Source: Candidatus Gastranaerophilales bacterium | Lineage (GTDB): Bacteria > Cyanobacteriota > Vampirovibrionia > Gastranaerophilales > Gastranaerophilaceae | Assembly (NCBI GenBank): GCA_944322855.1 | Contig: CALUQG010000005.1 | Span: 1 to 64,000 of the forward strand | DNA length: 64,000 bases | Reading direction: 5' to 3' | Part shown: positions 8,485 to 17,501 of the stretch, in pieces | Layout: each line of letters starts with the position of its first letter | How positions within the stretch are numbered: position 1 is the stretch's first letter | Made by a program: the position numbers and the translations under genes | Notes under the pieces: generated by a model | The model's input: only the letters and a program-made list of their open reading frames with translations | Told to the model about the DNA's origin: nothing | Database searches by the model: none

Positions 8485-8883
8485 GTGGTAGACAATCGTT
8501 CAGCAGGATTTTTCGGGATTGGCGGCAGCTTTAATTTTAAAAGCGGCGACATATCCGGTACTGCTGCAAAAACTCAAGATGACAGACAAAGCCCCGGGAT
8601 GGAATATTTTCAGCAAGGTGTGCCTTCCGAAGATGCTCCTGCTTTTAACGACTCTCATTTTGTTGATAGAAGTGCACAATTAAATGCGACTTTGAATTCT
8701 TTAGCAATGATGAATGTTGCAAATATTATTAATAAAAACAAGCTGGAAAAGTCGAAACTCGAAGAGAAAGCTAAAGAAACAAAAAAGGAAGATAAAAATA
8801 AAGAAAAAGACTTGTTGACCAGAAAAATTCCTTTGTGGGAAGATTATATCGACGAAAACGAAGATTTTTTATATGTAGATTAG
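8485..8883 (+). CDS. Hypothetical disordered protein with FNFKSG motif
   Basis: A 132-residue protein with a GTG start after AGGAGA. The N-terminus is Gly/Phe-rich (FFGIGGSFNFKSG), the middle is polar, and a Lys/Glu-rich stretch (about residues 80-110) looks like a charged coil. The end is acidic (DYIDENEDFLYVD). There are no membrane segments or enzyme motifs. It precedes obgE by 46 bp. The FNFKSG near residue 18 resembles the short aromatic motif in other hypothetical proteins of this window. Function unknown. Confidence 0.65.
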   Translation: MVDNRSAGFFGIGGSFNFKSGDISGTAAKTQDDRQSPGMEYFQQGVPSEDAPAFNDSHFVDRSAQLNATLNSLAMMNVANIINKNKLEKSKLEEKAKETKKEDKNKEKDLLTRKIPLWEDYIDENEDFLYVD

Positions 8884-8929
8884 ATATAGCTGGCTTTAAT
8901 TTTTTCTTTTTTATTTTAATATTTATATT

Positions 8930-10201
8930 ATGTCAGTATTTTTAGATAAAGCTAAAATAAAAATTTTGTCAGGAAAAGGCGGAAATGGTGCTGTTGCCTG
9001 GCGAAGAGAAAAATATGTTGATAAAGGCGGTCCTGCAGGAGGCGACGGCGGTAGAGGCGGTGACGTTTATTTTATTGCGGATGCCGATATGACAACATTG
9101 ATGGATTTTCAATACCAATCAATTTTTAAAGCTGAAAATGGCGAAAACGGTCGTCCTAAATCTCAGCACGGCAGAGGCGGTAAGGATTTATATATAAAAG
9201 TTCCGTTAGGTACTGTTGTAAAGGATCCTGAAAATGATAAAATTATAGCGGATTTAACTGAACCTGAACAGACAGTTCTTGTTGCAAAAGGCGGACGCGG
9301 CGGCAGAGGTAATTCTCGTTTTGCTACTGCACAAAAGCGTGCTCCTCAATTTTGTGAACCCGGAGAGCCCGGTATTGAGAGAGAGTTGGAGCTTGAACTT
9401 AAATTAATTGCAGATGTTGGACTTCTTGGTATGCCTAATGCCGGTAAATCTACTTTAATCAGTGTTATTAGTTCAGCAAAACCCAAAATTGCCGATTATC
9501 CTTTTACTACGCTAGTTCCTCATTTGGGCGTAGTTAAAAAAGCTTCCGGCGACGGATTTGTAGTTGCTGATATCCCCGGGCTTATCGAAGGTGCCAGTGA
9601 CGGTATAGGTTTAGGGCATGAATTTTTAAGACATGTTGAACGATGCAGATTTTTAATCCATGTTGTGGACATTTCTCAAGATGATCCTGTCGGAAATTAT
9701 GAAAAGATTAACAATGAGCTAAAAAAACATTCGGAACGTCTCGGAAATTTGTATCAGGTTATTGCTTTGAACAAAACTGATATTATTTCACAAGAAGAAT
9801 GTGACAAATATTTAGGCATTTTTAAGAAATTTTCACCTGACGTATTCTTGATTTCAGCTGCTACTAAGGAAAATATCAGCACTTTTCTCAATTTTATTTC
9901 TCAAAAGGTTGACGAAATTCCTAAACCTGACTTCAAAATTGATATTGACGAAGATTTTGCAGCTTTTGATAATGATGACAGTGCTTATTCTATTTATCGT
10001 ATCGACAAAAATACTTATTCTGTGGAGGGCGGAAAACTTATTCGACTTGCAAATGTTACTGATACAAGAAACATTGACCAGCTGTACAGATTTCAGAATA
10101 TTATGGCATCAATGGATGTTTATAAAGCTTTGAAAGAAGCAGGTATTAAAGACGGGGATGTTGTCAAAATCGGACATATTCAATTTGAATATTATGATTA
10201 A
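8930..10201 (+). CDS. obgE: GTPase Obg/CgtA
   Basis: A 423-residue ribosome-associated GTPase needed for 50S assembly and stress control. It shows the Gly-rich OBG domain (about 1-160, with KGGNGAVAWRREKYV and GGRGGDV), the G domain with P-loop GMPNAGKST near residue 167, DIPGLIEGA (G3), NKTD (G4) and SAAT (G5), and a C-terminal OCT domain (about 345-423, with YSVEGGKLIRLANVTD). All GTPase motifs are intact. The ATG has little Shine-Dalgarno signal. The stop overlaps the convergent protease gene by four bases. Confidence 0.95.
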   Translation: MSVFLDKAKIKILSGKGGNGAVAWRREKYVDKGGPAGGDGGRGGDVYFIADADMTTLMDFQYQSIFKAENGENGRPKSQHGRGGKDLYIKVPLGTVVKDPENDKIIADLTEPEQTVLVAKGGRGGRGNSRFATAQKRAPQFCEPGEPGIERELELELKLIADVGLLGMPNAGKSTLISVISSAKPKIADYPFTTLVPHLGVVKKASGDGFVVADIPGLIEGASDGIGLGHEFLRHVERCRFLIHVVDISQDDPVGNYEKINNELKKHSERLGNLYQVIALNKTDIISQEECDKYLGIFKKFSPDVFLISAATKENISTFLNFISQKVDEIPKPDFKIDIDEDFAAFDNDDSAYSIYRIDKNTYSVEGGKLIRLANVTDTRNIDQLYRFQNIMASMDVYKALKEAGIKDGDVVKIGHIQFEYYD

Positions 10202-11508
10202 GGTGCATTTGCCAATTGTCTTTGTGTTGAAATAAGCTTTTTCATTATTTTTTTTGCTTCATCAAGCTGAGGGTCTTTATTTTTTATAAAGTCGTATTCT
10301 GTAAAATCGACTTCATAATCCGGTGATATTCCTTTTTTGTTAATATCGTAGCCTTTAGGGGTAAGATATTTTGCAATTGTCAAATTCATCCCTGTTTGGT
10401 TAGGCAGCGGATATATTTTTTGTATCATTCCTTTTCCATAGGTTGTTTTACCGACAAGAATTGCTTTTTGATTGTCTTTTAGTGCACCGCTTAGAATTTC
10501 TGATGCGCTTGCAGTTGCTTCATCTATTAGTATAACTGTTGGTTTGCTAATCGCATATGGCTTGCTCTGAGCATCTATATCTGATTTTTGTTTTTCACGG
10601 TCAACAATACTAACGATGTGTCCCTGAGTAAGAAACATATCCGCAATGACAACGGCATTTGGCATTAGACCGCCTGTATTTCCTCTTAAATCAAGTATTA
10701 GACCATTACAATTTTTGGTTTTGTCCAGGGCTTCTATAAACTCTGTTGTTGTATCTGTGCTGATAAAACTGGCAATCTGTATATATCCGATATTTTTGTC
10801 TATTATATCAGCTTTTATATTTTTTATTTTTATTTCATCTCTTGTTATTATTTTTGATATTTTTTGTTTTTTTCTGAGAAGTTCAATATTTACTTCTGTT
10901 CCGATTTTTCCTCTTATAAGTGAGGCCACGTCATTTATTGTTTTACCGCTTACTTCTGTTTTGCCAACTTTTAATATTATATCCCCCGGTTTTATTCCGG
11001 CTTTATAGGCAGGTGTGTCTTCTACGACACTGACTATAATAATTTTGCCGTCCAGTGACATAATATTCACACCTATGCCTACAATTTTTGCATCTATATT
11101 TGTATTTTGCTCTGCGTATTCATCCTTGCTCATAAATTTAGAGTAAGGGTCATCGAGACTTGCAAGCATGGAGTTTATTGCGACATAAGCGTCTTCTTGT
11201 GTTTTAATTTGATCAATATAATGCTTATTCCACCTTGTCCAGTCCTGTCCGTTCATTGTCGGATCGTAGTATTTTGTTTTTATTATTCTCCAGGTCTTTA
11301 GAAACAGTCTTTTAGGATTAGTGGATTGTTTATTTATAAGATAATCTGATTCAAAATTCGGGTGTTTAAATACTTCACTCTGGCTTGACAGAATGTGGTA
11401 GAGTGTTAGACTTATTGCAAAAATTATGATTATGTATATGATTTTTTTTAACATATATTGTTTAACCTGTGAAATTAATTTAGCAATCTTTTGTAGAATT
11501 TGTATCAT
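10198..11508 (-). CDS. C-terminal processing peptidase, S41 family
   Basis: A 436-residue Ctp-type serine protease. An N-terminal signal anchor (hydrophobic about 20-40) places it in the periplasm or on the membrane. A PDZ domain (about 135-215, GIGVNI and AGIKPGDIILKVG) precedes the protease core. The catalytic Ser-Lys dyad is recognisable in DEATASASEIL (Ser) and GKTTYGKGMIQ (Lys). A second ATG at 11454 (MLKKII) could be the real start and would still leave the anchor. Cyanobacterial CtpA matures D1; here there is no photosystem, so the role is general C-terminal trimming. It lies 22 bp after the rpaA-like gene. Confidence 0.9.
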   Translation of the reverse strand: MIQILQKIAKLISQVKQYMLKKIIYIIIIFAISLTLYHILSSQSEVFKHPNFESDYLINKQSTNPKRLFLKTWRIIKTKYYDPTMNGQDWTRWNKHYIDQIKTQEDAYVAINSMLASLDDPYSKFMSKDEYAEQNTNIDAKIVGIGVNIMSLDGKIIIVSVVEDTPAYKAGIKPGDIILKVGKTEVSGKTINDVASLIRGKIGTEVNIELLRKKQKISKIITRDEIKIKNIKADIIDKNIGYIQIASFISTDTTTEFIEALDKTKNCNGLILDLRGNTGGLMPNAVVIADMFLTQGHIVSIVDREKQKSDIDAQSKPYAISKPTVILIDEATASASEILSGALKDNQKAILVGKTTYGKGMIQKIYPLPNQTGMNLTIAKYLTPKGYDINKKGISPDYEVDFTEYDFIKNKDPQLDEAKKIMKKLISTQRQLANAP

Positions 11509-11530
11509 TCTACTGTTATCAAAAGTTGTG

Positions 11531-12235
11531 CTATTTTCCGTTAGGCAAAAGTCTATAACCTCCGCCGTAAATGGTTTCTATGTATTCTTTTCCGTTTGCA
11601 ATTTTTTTTAGTTTTGTTCTTAAGTGTCTTATGTGTACACGTATTGTTTCAACATCGTCTTCCGGTGAGTATCCCCATATGTCCTGCAATATTTTTGAAG
11701 ATGGAACCATGCAGTCATGATTTTGTACAAGCAAATTTAGTATATCAAACTCAATGGGTGTAAGTTTCGCTGTTTTATCGATTATTTTTACAGAATAGAC
11801 TTCCGGCAAAAGTGTTATATCCCCGACTGTTAATATGTCTTTTGTTGCCAATGATTCAGGGATTGCGTTAATTCTTTTTAGTAATGCCCGGACACGTACT
11901 TTTAGTTCTTCCATTTCAAAAGGCTTTACAAGGTAATCATCGACACCAATGTCAAAACCTTTGACTTTATCCTCAAGTTGACCCATTGCAGTAAGCATTA
12001 AAATTGGAATTTCTTTTGTTGTTTTGTTTTCACGAACTCTTTTTGCGACAGTATAGCCGTCTACATCCGGCATCATAATATCAAGAATTATCAAATCAGG
12101 CAGTTCTTGTTTTGCAAGGGTAAATCCTTGTATACCGTCAAAGGCTGATATTACATCGTATCCTGAAAGTTCCAGATTTACTTTGATTAGTTCATTAATA
12201 GCTTCATCATCATCAACAACAAGAATTTTGCTCAT
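11531..12235 (-). CDS. rpaA: RpaA-like OmpR/PhoB-family response regulator
   Basis: A 234-residue regulator. I start at 12235 (MSKILVVDDDEA), preceded by CCGGAG, rather than the longer frame from 12304. The receiver domain has the acidic pair D9-D10, phospho-acceptor D52, T82 and K104 (VKPF), all intact. The C-terminal winged helix (about 135-230) has WGYSPEDDVETIRVHIRH and YGGGYRL. From memory this DNA-binding segment, and GYDV and DKVKGF in the receiver, match cyanobacterial RpaA (circadian output regulator) much better than RpaB or PhoB. There is no histidine kinase or kai gene in the window. It is followed by the ctp protease. Confidence 0.75.
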   Translation of the reverse strand: MSKILVVDDDEAINELIKVNLELSGYDVISAFDGIQGFTLAKQELPDLIILDIMMPDVDGYTVAKRVRENKTTKEIPILMLTAMGQLEDKVKGFDIGVDDYLVKPFEMEELKVRVRALLKRINAIPESLATKDILTVGDITLLPEVYSVKIIDKTAKLTPIEFDILNLLVQNHDCMVPSSKILQDIWGYSPEDDVETIRVHIRHLRTKLKKIANGKEYIETIYGGGYRLLPNGK

Positions 12236-12430
12236 TTCAATGCTCCGGATTGTTATTAAATATTTCAATATTTTGAAGGATTTATCTATTTGTATAATAA
12301 ACAAAAATATAAATATATTCTATTATATTTAGAAAGATTAAGAAATTTTCTATAATTTACGCAATATTTATTTTTTTTACATTTTTGTAGTAATATATTT
12401 TTAATTGTAAGATTTACACACGTAATAGAA

Positions 12431-12449
12431 AAGGAGATAAATGAATTGA
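12431..12449 (+). promoter_or_regulatory. Strong SD with a two-codon ORF overlapping the speD start
   Basis: AAGGAG (12431-12436) is followed by ATG AAT TGA (12441-12449). The TTG start of speD (12446) lies inside this mini-ORF in the +2 frame, so a ribosome using the ATG would stop after two codons on top of the speD start. The SD is about four bases from the ATG and nine from the TTG, so both are usable. Confidence 0.5.
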
Positions 12450-12892
12450 CTAAATCTATGGCAGCTACAAACGTTTACCACGTTGATACTAATGCAAAGT
12501 ACCTTGGTCAGCATGTTTTGGCTGAATTTTTTGAATGTGACCCTAATATTTTGAACAACGCTCAAAAAGTAGAGAGTCTTATGATAGATGCCGCTCTTGA
12601 GTGTGGCGCTACTATAGTTCAGAAATGTTTTCATATGTTTAGTCCGCATGGCGTGAGCGGTGTAGTTATTATTTCAGAAAGTCATCTTGCAATACATACT
12701 TGGCCGGAACTTGGTTATGCTGCTGTAGATTTGTTTACATGCGGTGACAAATGCGATCCAAAAGTTGCTTATGAATTTTTGAAAAATGCTTTTCATTCAA
12801 CAAAAGCTTCTTTTTCAGAATTGAAAAGAGGCAAAATTGATGCATCATGCCATGTGTCTGAAACTCCGTTTGAGATTGCAAATCAATTCTAA
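12446..12892 (+). CDS. speD: S-adenosylmethionine decarboxylase proenzyme
   Basis: A 148-residue bacterial class 1B AdoMet decarboxylase, which supplies decarboxylated AdoMet for spermidine synthesis. The self-cleavage site ESHLAIHTWPE gives pyruvoyl-forming S79, and H84 and C99 (LFTCGD) are the processing and catalytic residues. The N-terminus carries about 18 residues more than minimal homologs. The TTG start is chosen because of AAGGAG nine bases before it; the next ATG (12458) is too far from the SD. It links functionally to mtnP, which recycles the methylthioadenosine by-product. Confidence 0.93.
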   Translation: MTKSMAATNVYHVDTNAKYLGQHVLAEFFECDPNILNNAQKVESLMIDAALECGATIVQKCFHMFSPHGVSGVVIISESHLAIHTWPELGYAAVDLFTCGDKCDPKVAYEFLKNAFHSTKASFSELKRGKIDASCHVSETPFEIANQF

Positions 12893-12910
12893 TTTATTTA
12901 AATTTTATAA

Positions 12911-12945
12911 AAAAGAGCCTTTGTTTATAAAAGGCTCTTTTTTTA
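12911..12945. terminator. Bidirectional terminator between speD and murI
   Basis: GAGCCTTT pairs with AAAGGCTC around a short AT loop. The A-run before and T-run after make it functional in both directions, serving speD (+) and murI (-), whose stop lies inside it. Confidence 0.85.
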
Positions 12946-13743
12946 TAGCTCTATTAGTTCTGGCAGTGTTTCTATTTTTAAAAACAGCTCTGCATTTTCT
13001 TTAAACTCTTCTGGATTTGAACTTGCGTAATATTCTATGTGCTGCTCATTTTTTTCTGAAAGCAGGTTATGCTTTTGCAAATCGTCTTTTATATATTGTG
13101 CAAATATGCTGGCAGGATTTATAAATAGGTTTTTATCAGCATATTTTGAGAGCTTGTTCAATAAATATGGATAGTGCGTACATCCAAGTATTATTTTTTG
13201 CGGTTTAAAAGATAGAACATTGGTCAGATAACTTTCAATAACCTCTTTTTCGTCATAATTTGTTATTTTGTGCTCGACAACAGGCACCCATAGAGGACAT
13301 GCCTGTTCATAGACCTGCAAATTCGGGTTGTATTTTTGTAATTCAGTTTTATATTTTCCTGATTTTACAGTTGCCTGTGTTGCCATAACTCCAATTCTGC
13401 AAAGGCTTTTATCCTTTGTTATTACTTTTGATACGACTTGAATAATAGGATAAATTTTGAAATCATAATCATTTTTTAATTCGTCATAGACCGTTGCTGA
13501 TGTGGTGTTACAAGCCATTACTACGGCTTTGACATCTTGTTGTTGAAAGAAATCAAAAACTTTTGCGGCAATTTTGATTAATTCATTTTTACTTTTTTCA
13601 CCGTACGGCAAATTTTTTGTATCGCCAAAATACAGATAATGTTCATTTGGACAAATTGTCTTAAGCTGTTTTAAAACAGTTAATCCTCCAACTCCTGAGT
13701 CCATTACACCTATGCCGTAGTCTTTGATATTTCTACTTTCCAT
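12943..13743 (-). CDS. murI: Glutamate racemase
   Basis: A 266-residue cofactor-independent racemase making D-glutamate for peptidoglycan. Family motifs are visible: MDSGVGGLTVL at the N-terminus, the first catalytic cysteine C78 in ACNTTSA, and the second, C188, in LGCTHYP. YFGDTKNLPYG is also typical. Length is normal. It starts two bases after the amidase gene, an arrangement also known from cyanobacteria, and marks a cell-wall operon. Confidence 0.95.
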   Translation of the reverse strand: MESRNIKDYGIGVMDSGVGGLTVLKQLKTICPNEHYLYFGDTKNLPYGEKSKNELIKIAAKVFDFFQQQDVKAVVMACNTTSATVYDELKNDYDFKIYPIIQVVSKVITKDKSLCRIGVMATQATVKSGKYKTELQKYNPNLQVYEQACPLWVPVVEHKITNYDEKEVIESYLTNVLSFKPQKIILGCTHYPYLLNKLSKYADKNLFINPASIFAQYIKDDLQKHNLLSEKNEQHIEYYASSNPEEFKENAELFLKIETLPELIEL

Positions 13744-13745
13744 CT

Positions 13746-15629
13746 CTAATTTTTACCTAAATATTTGAGTATACCTTTGGCTATTGCTTCTGCTGTTTTT
13801 TGTCTACGCTGTGATGTCATTAATTCTTTACGCTCTTCAGGGTTTGAAATAAATCCTGTTTCGACTAGAATAGACGGACAGGTAGTATGATTAATAACAT
13901 AAAATTTAGACTTAAACAATCCACGATCCTTGGAGTCAATTGCAGATGCAAATTCTTTGTGAACTATTTGAGCAAATTCGTAAGATTGAGGTGTGTAATA
14001 ATGTGTTTCTAAACCGACACCTTCAGGCGTTACACTGGAATTTACGTGAATGCTGACAAACAGGTCTCCTTGATTTGATTCAGTGAAAGTAACTCTGTCT
14101 TGTAATGATACATATATGTCTTTTTCTCTTGTCATCACAATATTGAAGCCTTTTTTCTTAAGAATTTTCTCCAGTCTTTCTGCTATGTCAAGAGTAATAT
14201 CTTTTTCATAAATGCCTTCTCTGGTTGCTCCCACATCGGTTCCGCCGTGACCTGCATCAATAACTATTGTTTTTACATTAGGATTTCTTTTAATTATTGC
14301 GGGAATTGGTTTTGATTGGCTCAATTCTGTTTCTTTTGGTGTTGTTAATGTGAGTTTCAGCTGTTTATTATCAAAACTCTGTTCGTATTGTGTAGTTGTG
14401 TTTTTAGATATTGGTATTATTATTTTTATTCCTGAATAAGGCAGTTTGTCGGTTCTTAGTTTTGACAATCTTTCCGAACTTAAGCCTTTTTGGTATGCAT
14501 TGTGATCAAATCCTGAGGAGTTATGCAAATTTATTTCAATCTTATCATTTATTTTCTTTATTGAGTGGACAATTGGTTCTGTAAACACAAAATGGAGGAC
14601 ATCTGTCGTATCATTTATTTTTTTTGCGCTGTATGTATATATTGCCGATGTTTTGTCATAGAGTTTTAGACCTAAAATTCGGTCATCATGCGCAAGAAAT
14701 ATACTCTGTCTGTCGTATGAATATATTGGTCTGAATTTGTCAGGGTCATTGGTTGTGACTACAACACGAGCTTTGGTCGGTTCATTTTGTCCTATTTTTA
14801 TAGTTTCATTTTCGGAAAGAATGTATTCTTTATTTCTTATTTCCTGTGCGACATGGGTATTTGGCATATCAAAGACCAATCTTGTCGGGTTCGGAAGTAC
14901 AAACGGGTGTTCTATCGCTATTTGTCCAACCCCTCTTATCAGTGCATTTCCTCTTTTTACATCAATTCTGTTTACATGAAAACGTGATTTGAGTTTATCT
15001 TCTCTTTCTGAAGGTATTTTAATTTGAGATGCATCTTTTTTTATTAATTCACCTTTTGAGTTAAATGCTTTTTGTATAGCTATTGCTTCAGGAGTTTTGA
15101 CGTAATTTGTGTTGTTAGATTGGGGTGATGTTGATTTTTCATCTTCCGTAAAAGTTGTGTATTCATAATAGCTGTTGTCTGTTGATGTTGTATCTGTATA
15201 AATATCGCTGAAATCGCTTTGAGGATATATTTCTCGATTGTAGACAATAGCAATATTATTGTCTATTCTGTGAATTTTTAATTTGTTTATTTTAAAGTCT
15301 TTATTGTAAGTTATGACTATTCTTACAACGTTAGGATTGGTAGTAAACTGTGATAGTTTTATCTGTTTTATATCACTGTTCTTGAATGTCCAGCTTTTGT
15401 TCGGCTGGGTTAGTATGGCATTTTCTATATCAAATGATATTCTGTCCGGCTTTGACAGCTTCATTGATTTGATATTTATGTATTGGACTTTATTTGCAGC
15501 TGTTAGGAAGATTATATTGTCTGAATTATCAAAATTTATTGATGTAATCTTTAATGTTTCTTCGGCTTGTACACTACAAAATAAAGAGGTTATGAATATA
15601 AAAAATATTGTTAATATTCTCTTTAGCAT
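13746..15629 (-). CDS. N-acetylmuramoyl-L-alanine amidase with AMIN domains
   Basis: A 627-residue periplasmic peptidoglycan hydrolase. A signal peptide (about 1-22, ending SVQA) is followed by AMIN-type beta domains (about 28-130 and 215-310) that bind peptidoglycan or septal sites. The C-terminal Amidase_3 domain (about 445-627) has the zinc ligands in IDAGHGG, the Glu of GIYEKD and the His of SIHVNS, plus the catalytic Glu of LVETGF. All key residues are present, so it should be active, cutting the stem peptide from MurNAc during cell separation. It is co-transcribed with murI. A linker of about 60 residues rich in Thr/Ser/Asp separates the AMIN regions. Confidence 0.92.
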   Translation of the reverse strand: MLKRILTIFFIFITSLFCSVQAEETLKITSINFDNSDNIIFLTAANKVQYINIKSMKLSKPDRISFDIENAILTQPNKSWTFKNSDIKQIKLSQFTTNPNVVRIVITYNKDFKINKLKIHRIDNNIAIVYNREIYPQSDFSDIYTDTTSTDNSYYEYTTFTEDEKSTSPQSNNTNYVKTPEAIAIQKAFNSKGELIKKDASQIKIPSEREDKLKSRFHVNRIDVKRGNALIRGVGQIAIEHPFVLPNPTRLVFDMPNTHVAQEIRNKEYILSENETIKIGQNEPTKARVVVTTNDPDKFRPIYSYDRQSIFLAHDDRILGLKLYDKTSAIYTYSAKKINDTTDVLHFVFTEPIVHSIKKINDKIEINLHNSSGFDHNAYQKGLSSERLSKLRTDKLPYSGIKIIIPISKNTTTQYEQSFDNKQLKLTLTTPKETELSQSKPIPAIIKRNPNVKTIVIDAGHGGTDVGATREGIYEKDITLDIAERLEKILKKKGFNIVMTREKDIYVSLQDRVTFTESNQGDLFVSIHVNSSVTPEGVGLETHYYTPQSYEFAQIVHKEFASAIDSKDRGLFKSKFYVINHTTCPSILVETGFISNPEERKELMTSQRRQKTAEAIAKGILKYLGKN

Positions 15630-15716
15630 ACTAATATTTTACAATAAATTAAGATTATGACTAATCTTTAACATTAGTTAATTCTCTTAATTATTTTATT
15701 AATTTGTTGAATATTT

Positions 15717-16634
15717 TTATTGCTCCATTAGCCTTGTATACATTTCAAGTGCCTCTTTAGCTTTTTTGTCTTTTTTCAGCATTTTGTAAGTATATGCGAG
15801 GTTGTAGTAAAAAGCAGGCTCATTGGGATTAGATTTTATAGCCAGTCCAAATTCATATCTGGCATTGAACCAGCTTTTTTTCTTTAGATAACAGCACCCT
15901 TTATTGTAGTACGCATAAGAATAATCTTTTTTTATTCTCAAAACTTTTCTGTATTCATCCAGCGCCATGTTTATTTTGTTTTGAGAAAAATAAATATTTC
16001 CGAGATTATAGTGGGCTTTGTAGTTTTTGTCGTCTGCTTGTATTGATTTTTTTAGATAATATATTGCGTCATCTGGTTTTTCTTTGTCCTGGGATATATT
16101 TGATAGAATAAGCCAGTCTTCAGATGTTTTTTCTGAATCGGGAATTTGTTTATATGCTGCTATAGCATCGTTTGTTTTATTTGTACTGTATAAGAATTTT
16201 GCGTTGTCTCTTATTTCCTGATAAGCATCCAGTTTATCCTGCGTTATGTTTTTCTTTGTTGTTTGTTCTGCTTTTACCGGTATTTTTTGTGCAGATTGTT
16301 GTGTCTCAGCTTTTTCGTTTTCTTTTTCCAGTTGTTTTGGCTCTGCACTTTTTTTATTTTCTTTAGATTGAATTTTTTGTGCTGTTGACGGCGCAATTTT
16401 ATTATCTTTAGTGTCTGTGCTGCTATTTTGTACAGGTTGTTTATTCTGATTTGAATATATATCTATTGGATGCAGTTTATTTGTTTGTGATATTGGTTTT
16501 TCATTGTGTAATGTATGTTGAGTTTGAACTTTTTGTCCCGGTATAGGAACAGCAGCTTGACACTGCTGTAATTGCAGGAAGATTACTATCAGTGTATAAA
16601 TGAGTAATGTCTGTATTCTCTTTAAAAATTTCAT
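15717..16634 (-). CDS. Exported TPR-repeat protein
   Basis: A 305-residue protein from MKFLKR; a TTG at 16652 gives a slightly longer form, and neither start has a clear SD. A signal peptide (about 1-28, ending QCQAA) is followed by a Gln/Lys/Glu/Thr-rich disordered linker (about 30-130). At least three TPR units then follow, with Y-N-L-G-N and AYYNKGC type helices (about 150-300). It is likely periplasmic or outer-membrane associated and acts as an assembly scaffold. It lies just upstream of the amidase on the same strand, with an 87-bp gap. Confidence 0.8.
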   Translation of the reverse strand: MKFLKRIQTLLIYTLIVIFLQLQQCQAAVPIPGQKVQTQHTLHNEKPISQTNKLHPIDIYSNQNKQPVQNSSTDTKDNKIAPSTAQKIQSKENKKSAEPKQLEKENEKAETQQSAQKIPVKAEQTTKKNITQDKLDAYQEIRDNAKFLYSTNKTNDAIAAYKQIPDSEKTSEDWLILSNISQDKEKPDDAIYYLKKSIQADDKNYKAHYNLGNIYFSQNKINMALDEYRKVLRIKKDYSYAYYNKGCCYLKKKSWFNARYEFGLAIKSNPNEPAFYYNLAYTYKMLKKDKKAKEALEMYTRLMEQ

Positions 16635-16678
16635 ACCAAAATTATAATTCAATATTTTTCATTTAACAAACCTGTTTG

Positions 16679-17350
16679 TTAGTCTTTAATCTTCACTTTA
16701 TCAGCGTTTTTTAATATTAAAAATTCTTTTCTTTTGTCAATCTTAAAAAAATATTTAAAGTATTCCAGAGCGTCATTTGCATTCATTACTATATTGCACC
16801 ATGCATCTGCAATTATTGCTTTTGAACCCCAGGTTTCGGGTATATTTAATATTGCATCCGGCTTAAGATTAAAAACAACAAATGAGTGGTCTTTACCTTT
16901 GATAATTTCTCCGCTTGTTTTCGAACATGTTGCCATGCAAATCATGTGCGCAGGTATCTTTTTTCTTAAAAATCTGTATTGCAGAGGGTAATTTAATTCT
17001 CCGCAATTAGCGTAGCCTGATTTTTTTACTTCATTTTCAAGCGTTTTACAAAAGTCTTCAAAAGTTTTGAATTTTCCTTTACTTCTTATGTTTTGTCTCA
17101 ACTCAACAATGTTTTCATTATACCTAAATGCAAGTTTAACAAGTTTTTTCAGAAGTTCTTCTGTTGCGTATTTTGTTGTTTCATTTTTTGCATAATATTT
17201 GTTAATCTTTGCTCTCACATATGAATTTGATTTTGTATACGATGTGGTTTTCAAGTAATTTTTAAGTATTTTTTCGGCAATAATTTTTTCTTCATTTATT
17301 CTTTTAAATGAAGGATATATTGTTCGTTTGTTTTGACTTTCTATTTGCAT
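16679..17350 (-). CDS. Putative papain/transglutaminase-fold protein (Cys-His-Asp triad)
   Basis: A 223-residue protein without a signal peptide. Its N-terminus carries the aromatic motif YPSFKRIN (F15). The middle is a helical Lys/Asn-rich region. The C-terminal half has three blocks in the order expected of a papain-like or transglutaminase-like enzyme: ANCGELN (C116), GKDHSFVVFN (H155) and IIADAWCN (D182-W184). The spacing and neighbouring residues (NCGE, DHSFVV, DAW) are what I would expect of that superfamily, but I cannot assign a family or substrate. A secreted or host-directed role is speculative. Confidence 0.6.
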   Translation of the reverse strand: MQIESQNKRTIYPSFKRINEEKIIAEKILKNYLKTTSYTKSNSYVRAKINKYYAKNETTKYATEELLKKLVKLAFRYNENIVELRQNIRSKGKFKTFEDFCKTLENEVKKSGYANCGELNYPLQYRFLRKKIPAHMICMATCSKTSGEIIKGKDHSFVVFNLKPDAILNIPETWGSKAIIADAWCNIVMNANDALEYFKYFFKIDKRKEFLILKNADKVKIKD

Positions 17351-17446
17351 AATCCAAAGAAAATTGCTGAAGATTTATCTTTGTCATAAATATTTTATTT
17401 GTAAATAAATATTACAATTTTATTTGATTTTTCATTTTTTATCTTT

Positions 17447-17460
17447 AAATTGTTTTTATA
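17447..17460 (+). promoter_or_regulatory. AT-rich shared element (copy 2)
   Basis: AAATTGTTTTTATA here matches the start of the elements at 6393-6412 and 59781-59798 (both minus), and is followed by an AAAGG after a short AT spacer, as in the others. It lies about 42 bp upstream of the 54-residue gene at 17502. Confidence 0.4.
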
Positions 17461-17501
17461 AAAATATAAAGGTTTTAGTTAAAATTTGAAGAAAGAGTTT
17501 T

